Source: Nereocystis luetkeana
Taxonomy: Eukaryota; Sar; Phaeophyceae; Laminariales; Laminariaceae
Assembly: GCA_031213475.1 (NCBI GenBank)
Contig: JARUPZ010000035.1
Span: forward strand, 864,336 to 928,335
Length of the DNA stretch: 64,000 bases
Reading direction: 5' to 3'
Shown here in pieces: positions 59,616 through 64,000 of this stretch. Every line of letters starts with the position of its first letter. Position 1 is the first letter of the stretch. Made by a program: the position numbers and the translations under genes. The notes below the pieces were generated by a model. The model saw nothing but the letters and a program-made list of their open reading frames with translations. It was not told the DNA's origin and did not search any database.

Positions 59616-61164
59616 GAACTACGACAGTGCTGCGGGAACGACGTTAGCGGCGTTTCCTTGTGTTAAGTCTTCGGGGCCGGCATCCAGTCTTGCGTGCCAC
59701 GTTGCCACAGTGGCACTTGCTGTACACGCGCGGATCGTTTTCTGAACGCATAGAAACAGAACAAAAGGGGGCTCTCGACGGCACACATCTGACCTCACTC
59801 ATCCCATCTCACTCCACCAACCACAGCGGATTAGCCGCCACTCTTCCAAGTCTCAGAACGACTTCCCCTCTCCATGGTGGCTAACAATGGGCTCGGGGTA
59901 AATAAGTTGGTATCGATAAGAAGGAAACACACGCTTGCTGCGACAGGAGAAGCACTTTCTTCGGGCGACGTTTTTATTTTCTGACTGACGCGGGGGGGGG
60001 GGGGGGGGGGGTCCTCAACCTGAAGAAAAAACTATGTATATGCCCACTATCGTCTTTTTTCTGACAACATTATTCTCTGTGTACCTAAGGACGCACATCG
60101 TTCGCTCGCCGGGCTGACCTCTTCTTCATTTCCATCTCAAACGTCAGCGCTTGGGTAGGGGGGTACGTGGCGAGAACTACTCAAGTGAGGAGCTGCATAC
60201 TAAAAATGAGGTGAGATGCACCCCAACGACAGACGCAGCAGGGGCGAGCTGTGGTAGAGGGGAACAGCACCTGATTTTTTCCGAGGCTCTTCTCACCAAA
60301 AGCTGATTTTGGGCACAGCGAAAAAGTTACGAAGACCCGACGGGCAATCAATCTAAAAGCCCATCACTAGGTATACAGTAGCAGGTATATCGCGGCAATT
60401 ATTGTAAAAAAAATATTTTTTCTTCGAACGATGTTGGGTTAAGGAGGACGGCCAGTCAGAAAAATTCTGGCGGAAAAGAGCTACCCCTATACCAGGTATA
60501 TCGTATACAGCACGCCTCAGCACGTTTTGGTAAAAAAAACGTGTGTGGCTGACGGGGGTTTCCTACTTGAGGAAGCGTCGTACCCGTCGTACCCAATATC
60601 GTTGGTTTGCCATTCATTATTTTACAACATTATTCATTGCATGCCCGACATTGGAGTATTCATCTCGTTTTTCTGGTGAACACGCACGGGCGCACCTCTC
60701 GACTCGGGTGGGATGCATCATCGCCAGACACGTGAGGTCGGTCAGAATTATTCTCCATTCTTTGCGTATCGTACGTACGCATCATACAACCCTCCTGTCC
60801 TATCCTATGCAGACTGAAAAAACGGTGGCCCTTCAAGTACATCACATATATCGTTTAGTCCCATGCCTGGGCTGCTTGCCTCATCCTGACCCTAGACGTC
60901 AAGACCTGTAGGCTCACGATTCGCAACAGTTTTCGCCAGTTTTTTGGGGGAGATGAAAAGCTCCTCTAGTGAGGAAACTCAAGAAATGTCAAGCGTTACC
61001 CCGAATGTAGCTGTACGAATATTACATCAGTATTCGCGTAAATACTAACTTTCAAAGCACCCCCGCAATGCCACATTCCCCATGTTGCCCTTCTCCTGGG
61101 CCCCGGTCGAGTAAACTAAACAAAACACACTCCCAAAGCCTCAATCGTGCCCCCCCCCCCCCCC

Positions 61165-61342
61165 CCCCCCCCCCCCATGGTCATACGATTGCGGCCACGT
61201 ATGATATCGAGTACCCTCCCCTCCCCGCCACCGCTGCTCCTACTACTCCTGTCAACCTGGCTGACTGCCTATGGTCATACGACTACGGCCATGCATGAGA
61301 TCAAGTACATATCTCCTATAGAGTGCACCCCCCCCCCCCCCC
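61165..61342 (+). repeat. Two family A tail fragments in tandem
   Basis: 61180-61225 and 61270-61342 each carry 'ggtcatacgantncggcca' and a poly-C end. A separate poly-C of about 25 nt precedes them at 61151. The last tail stops 8 bp from the splice donor at 61349. Confidence 0.7.
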
Positions 61343-61349
61343 GTCCTAC

Positions 61350-62126
61350 CACGTGAACCCACATTTCTTTCTGAAGGGTGCCCAGCTGCTCCTTGGTATC
61401 ATCGTCCATACGCGCGACGGCGCTGGGGTCCCCGCTGAGGGTGGCTAGCCGGGGTCGCGAGGCGGTCGACTCGTTTAGGCTCACCGGCGAGTTGAAATCA
61501 GAAGACGCCAGCACCGAGAGCGTCTGGAAGGACGGTGGCTTGCGCTTCCGCTCTCGCATGCCCGAAGCTGGCCCTGAGGAGGAACGGGCAACGCTGACGC
61601 CAGCATCGACTCCGGGGCTGGGACCCACGCTGAGGTTTCGGCCGCTGCCGCGGCGCAGTGGTCCTCCCGCTGCCGCCGCCACCGCAGCCGAAGGTCCTGG
61701 CACCAGTCCTGACACCGGTGCTGCGACATCATAGGCTGTCTCAACGTTCGCACCAATGCAAGCGGTCACGCTAGTGGGCATGCTAGCGACGGTTTCGCTC
61801 GTCACCAGTGTCGTTGTGTTGGCGGTGGTGGCGGAGAGGGAGGCGGCGGCGGCGGCAGGAGAGGAGGAGGAGGAGGTCGAGGGCACAGAAGAGGTGGAGG
61901 AAGACGCACTTCCGCCTTCATTCTTGGCCGGGATCGCCTTGACACTGGCGGAAGAAGCAGCACCAGCAGCCCCAGAAGCAGCCGTAGCAGTTGCACTGGC
62001 GGCGGCGCCAGCGGTGGTGGCGGCGCCAGTGGTGGTGGCGTTTTTGACGGGGGTCGCCTTCATGGGGAACTCGGCGACGGGCGCACGAGAAGCGCTCGAG
62101 CGAGAACCACGCGACTCCCGTTCGCT
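61350..62126 (-). CDS. Probable upstream exon of the channel gene: Ala/Ser-rich linker
   Basis: An open minus-strand frame from about 62126 (after a CAG acceptor) or from the Met codon at 62063, ending at a GTAGGA donor after 61350. Composition: Ala/Ser/Thr-rich (residues 1-120), then a basic RERKRKPPSFQTLS segment and DDDTKEQLGTLQKEMW. It lies upstream of and in the same orientation as the RCK exons, but its end phase (0) does not fit the exon at 59317, which needs two preceding bases, so one exon between them is missing. It could be a linker between channel domains or part of a different gene. Confidence 0.45.
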
Positions 62127-62404
62127 CTGCTTGTTTCAGCGGCCACGAGAGGGTCGGGGGAGGGAACGCGGGCGGGCGGTTTGTTCCATGCACGAGACGG
62201 GAGGGAGGGGGGGGGGAGGGGGCGTTAATGATGTGTCAACTGTGGTAAATACCCCGGGACGGAGATCTTGTTGGCCGAAGAGAGAGGGAAGCAGCAGGCC
62301 TACTGAAACAAAAGTGTCTTGGGCAATCGTTACGAGAAGCACGATTCAAACCAAGTGGATGGAACAGATCGGGTCAGTCAATCGACGTCGATCTAAGCGA
62401 GGGG

Positions 62405-62485
62405 GGGGGGGGGGACGTACTCATTTGTTGCTTGCCTTAACCATTTGACCGTTGACCACGCATCCCTTTCGACACGGAGCACCGC
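62405..62485 (-). repeat. Family C repeat fragment
   Basis: G-run, 'gtactcatttgttgcttgcc' and 'cacgcatccctttcgacacg', running straight into the next family A copy. Confidence 0.7.
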
Positions 62486-62489
62486 GTGT

Positions 62490-63010
62490 GGGGAGGTAGG
62501 GTACTCGATAGGAGAGATGTACTCGATCTCATGCATGGCCGTAGTCGTATGACCATAGACCCTCGCATCCCTACAATGCCGGGACGGAGCATGTCGGGTT
62601 TTCAACGACCAGGCAGACATTGCTTGCACCAAGCGCGAAGCGCCGTGAGATTTCTGGCGAGTCGCATAAAGGGTGGGCTGCATCCTACTAAGAACCGCTT
62701 TTGAGGCGGACTTGCATATGGACGACAGCTTCAATGAGTTGATTTAATTTCCGGTGTAAGTATTTCCATAGACAGCAATGGGAGTACTACGTGACTGCCT
62801 CTTGAGTGCCTTACCTTGAACACTACGTGATACGATCATTCTCAATTGTGCGGAGTAAAGGTTCTTTACCTCGCACAAATGATCTAACTCGACAACCAGC
62901 AGTGGGCGACCGCCTAAAAAACATAAAAACAAACGGTACCCTGGTTGTCTAGCTCACGTAGTGAGCGGCATGTTTTACAGTGTCGCTGCCAACCGACGAC
63001 AACCCTTGGG
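62490..63010 (-). repeat. Family A repeat, near full length
   Basis: From 'gtactcgataggagagatgt' through 'gccgggacggagcatgtcgg' to the 5' end 'gccaaccgacgacaaccc' at about 63005. It faces the copy starting at 63510 head to head. Confidence 0.8.
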
Positions 63011-63509
63011 GGGGGGGGAATAGAGGACTTCGCGCACGGCCCCACCAAAGCAGCCGATAAGTATAAGGAGATGCACCGTGCATTTGCAGTTTCACAAGCA
63101 TCGAACGAAAGGCCTATAGGCGCCATAAGATGTGGACGGTAGCAAACCCACCCGCTACGAGAAAATTGGACGGAAAAAATATCAGCACGTTCAACAAGCC
63201 ACAGCACCCGCTTGCGCATCGCGCAGAGACGGCAACGCGCAATGCTCTACAGGGCCGGTTTTCCATAACCCCACTCGGCTTCTCCCGATCGCCGCGCCGC
63301 ACCGCACGGGATACCCCTGCGCACACCGAGCAAAGCTCGTCAGACTTTCTTTTCCGAGTTGCGCCGACCCAAAATCGAGCCGCTGAAACGCGGGAGGGCA
63401 TGCACAACGGGGCACTTCGGGTGACGCATTCGGCAAAAAAAACATCTGAGCTGTCGACGGCGAGGACAACAGTTCGATCGCCGACGCATGCAAATTTTCA
63501 ACCATAATA
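63011..63509. other. Unique spacer between two head-to-head family A copies
   Basis: 500 bp after a short G-run. Frames are open on both strands (up to 125 codons), with a coding-like GC pattern but no recognised domain. It might hold an exon of the channel gene or an unrelated fragment. Confidence 0.35.
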
Positions 63510-64000
63510 TGGATGTGTGGGTTCGGTTGGCGTCAGTTGGCAACGACGCCGTCGAACACATCTATCACTGCGTGAGCTAGACCACCAGGGTACCGTTGAT
63601 TTTTCTTGTTTCGACGGTCACCACGGATGGAGGTCGAGCTACTGTTTGGCCATCCTGTGTAGGGTCGAGAGGCTTGACTCAACACAACGGGCGTCTGGCA
63701 TCACGTAGTGTGCACCAGGTACATGATGAGGCACCCGCGACGCAGTTACGACGTACACCCATTGCTGTCGCTGGAAGTGGCAACACCGGAAACAAAATCA
63801 AGTAATTCGACGCTGTTATGCATATGGAAGAAAGTACGCACAAAGTGCCCAAGTCCACCTCACAAGCGGTTCGTAGTAGGATGTATCACCCTTCATGCGA
63901 CTCGCCGAACACCTCACGGCGCTTCTCGCTTGGTGCAAGCAACGCCTACCTGGTCGGTGAAAACCCGACATGCTCCGTCCCGGCATTGTAAGGATGCGAG
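63510..64000 (+). repeat. Family A repeat, runs off the right edge
   Basis: From 'ggttcggttggcgtcagttg' to 'gtcccggcattgtaaggatg' at the window end; the poly-C tail would lie beyond. Confidence 0.8.

Overview
The window is nuclear DNA of an intron-rich eukaryote. It carries parts of three protein genes split into small exons by GT-AG introns of 0.4 to 8 kb, plus a very dense load of transposon remnants, microsatellites and poly-C/poly-G tracts. The large introns, trinucleotide repeats and protein families would fit a stramenopile such as a brown alga. That placement is inference from style; no diagnostic marker was seen.

Layout. (1) 677-14496, minus strand: the first six exons (280 residues) of a glycerol kinase that runs off the left edge. 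Its introns hold a LINE fragment, a decayed Ty3/gypsy-like LTR element, short hairpin MITEs and a 490-bp foldback. (2) 14497-18806: the intergenic region between two divergent genes, mostly a 1.1-kb repeat split by a 1.5-kb element with terminal inverted repeats. (3) 18807-42228, plus strand: a complete 13-exon HMG-CoA synthase (513 residues, all phases agree). Intron 6 (7.9 kb) contains a 3.5-kb palindrome made of two head-to-head copies of a dead DDE transposase. (4) 42229-50332: an intergenic region of minisatellites and repeats. (5) 50333-59317, with a probable further exon at 61350-62126, minus strand: the C-terminal RCK (calcium-sensing) half of a BK/Slo-like potassium channel. Its pore-encoding exons would lie beyond the right edge.

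The three genes share no pathway. Glycerol kinase makes glycerol-3-phosphate, HMG-CoA synthase commits acetyl units to mevalonate and sterols, and the channel is an ion-transport protein.

The most interesting material is in the repeats: (a) at least 20 copies of a ~0.5-kb element whose 3' end is a variable poly-C tail, one with an 8-bp target-site duplication inside an ORF; (b) two further families that also end in poly-C; (c) a 9-bp palindromic word, TACCWGGTA, found exactly 17 times where about 0.5 is expected; (d) two tRNA-derived SINE copies, and a tRNA-like module embedded in a poly-C element; (e) the transposase palindrome, whose arms share inactivating lesions.
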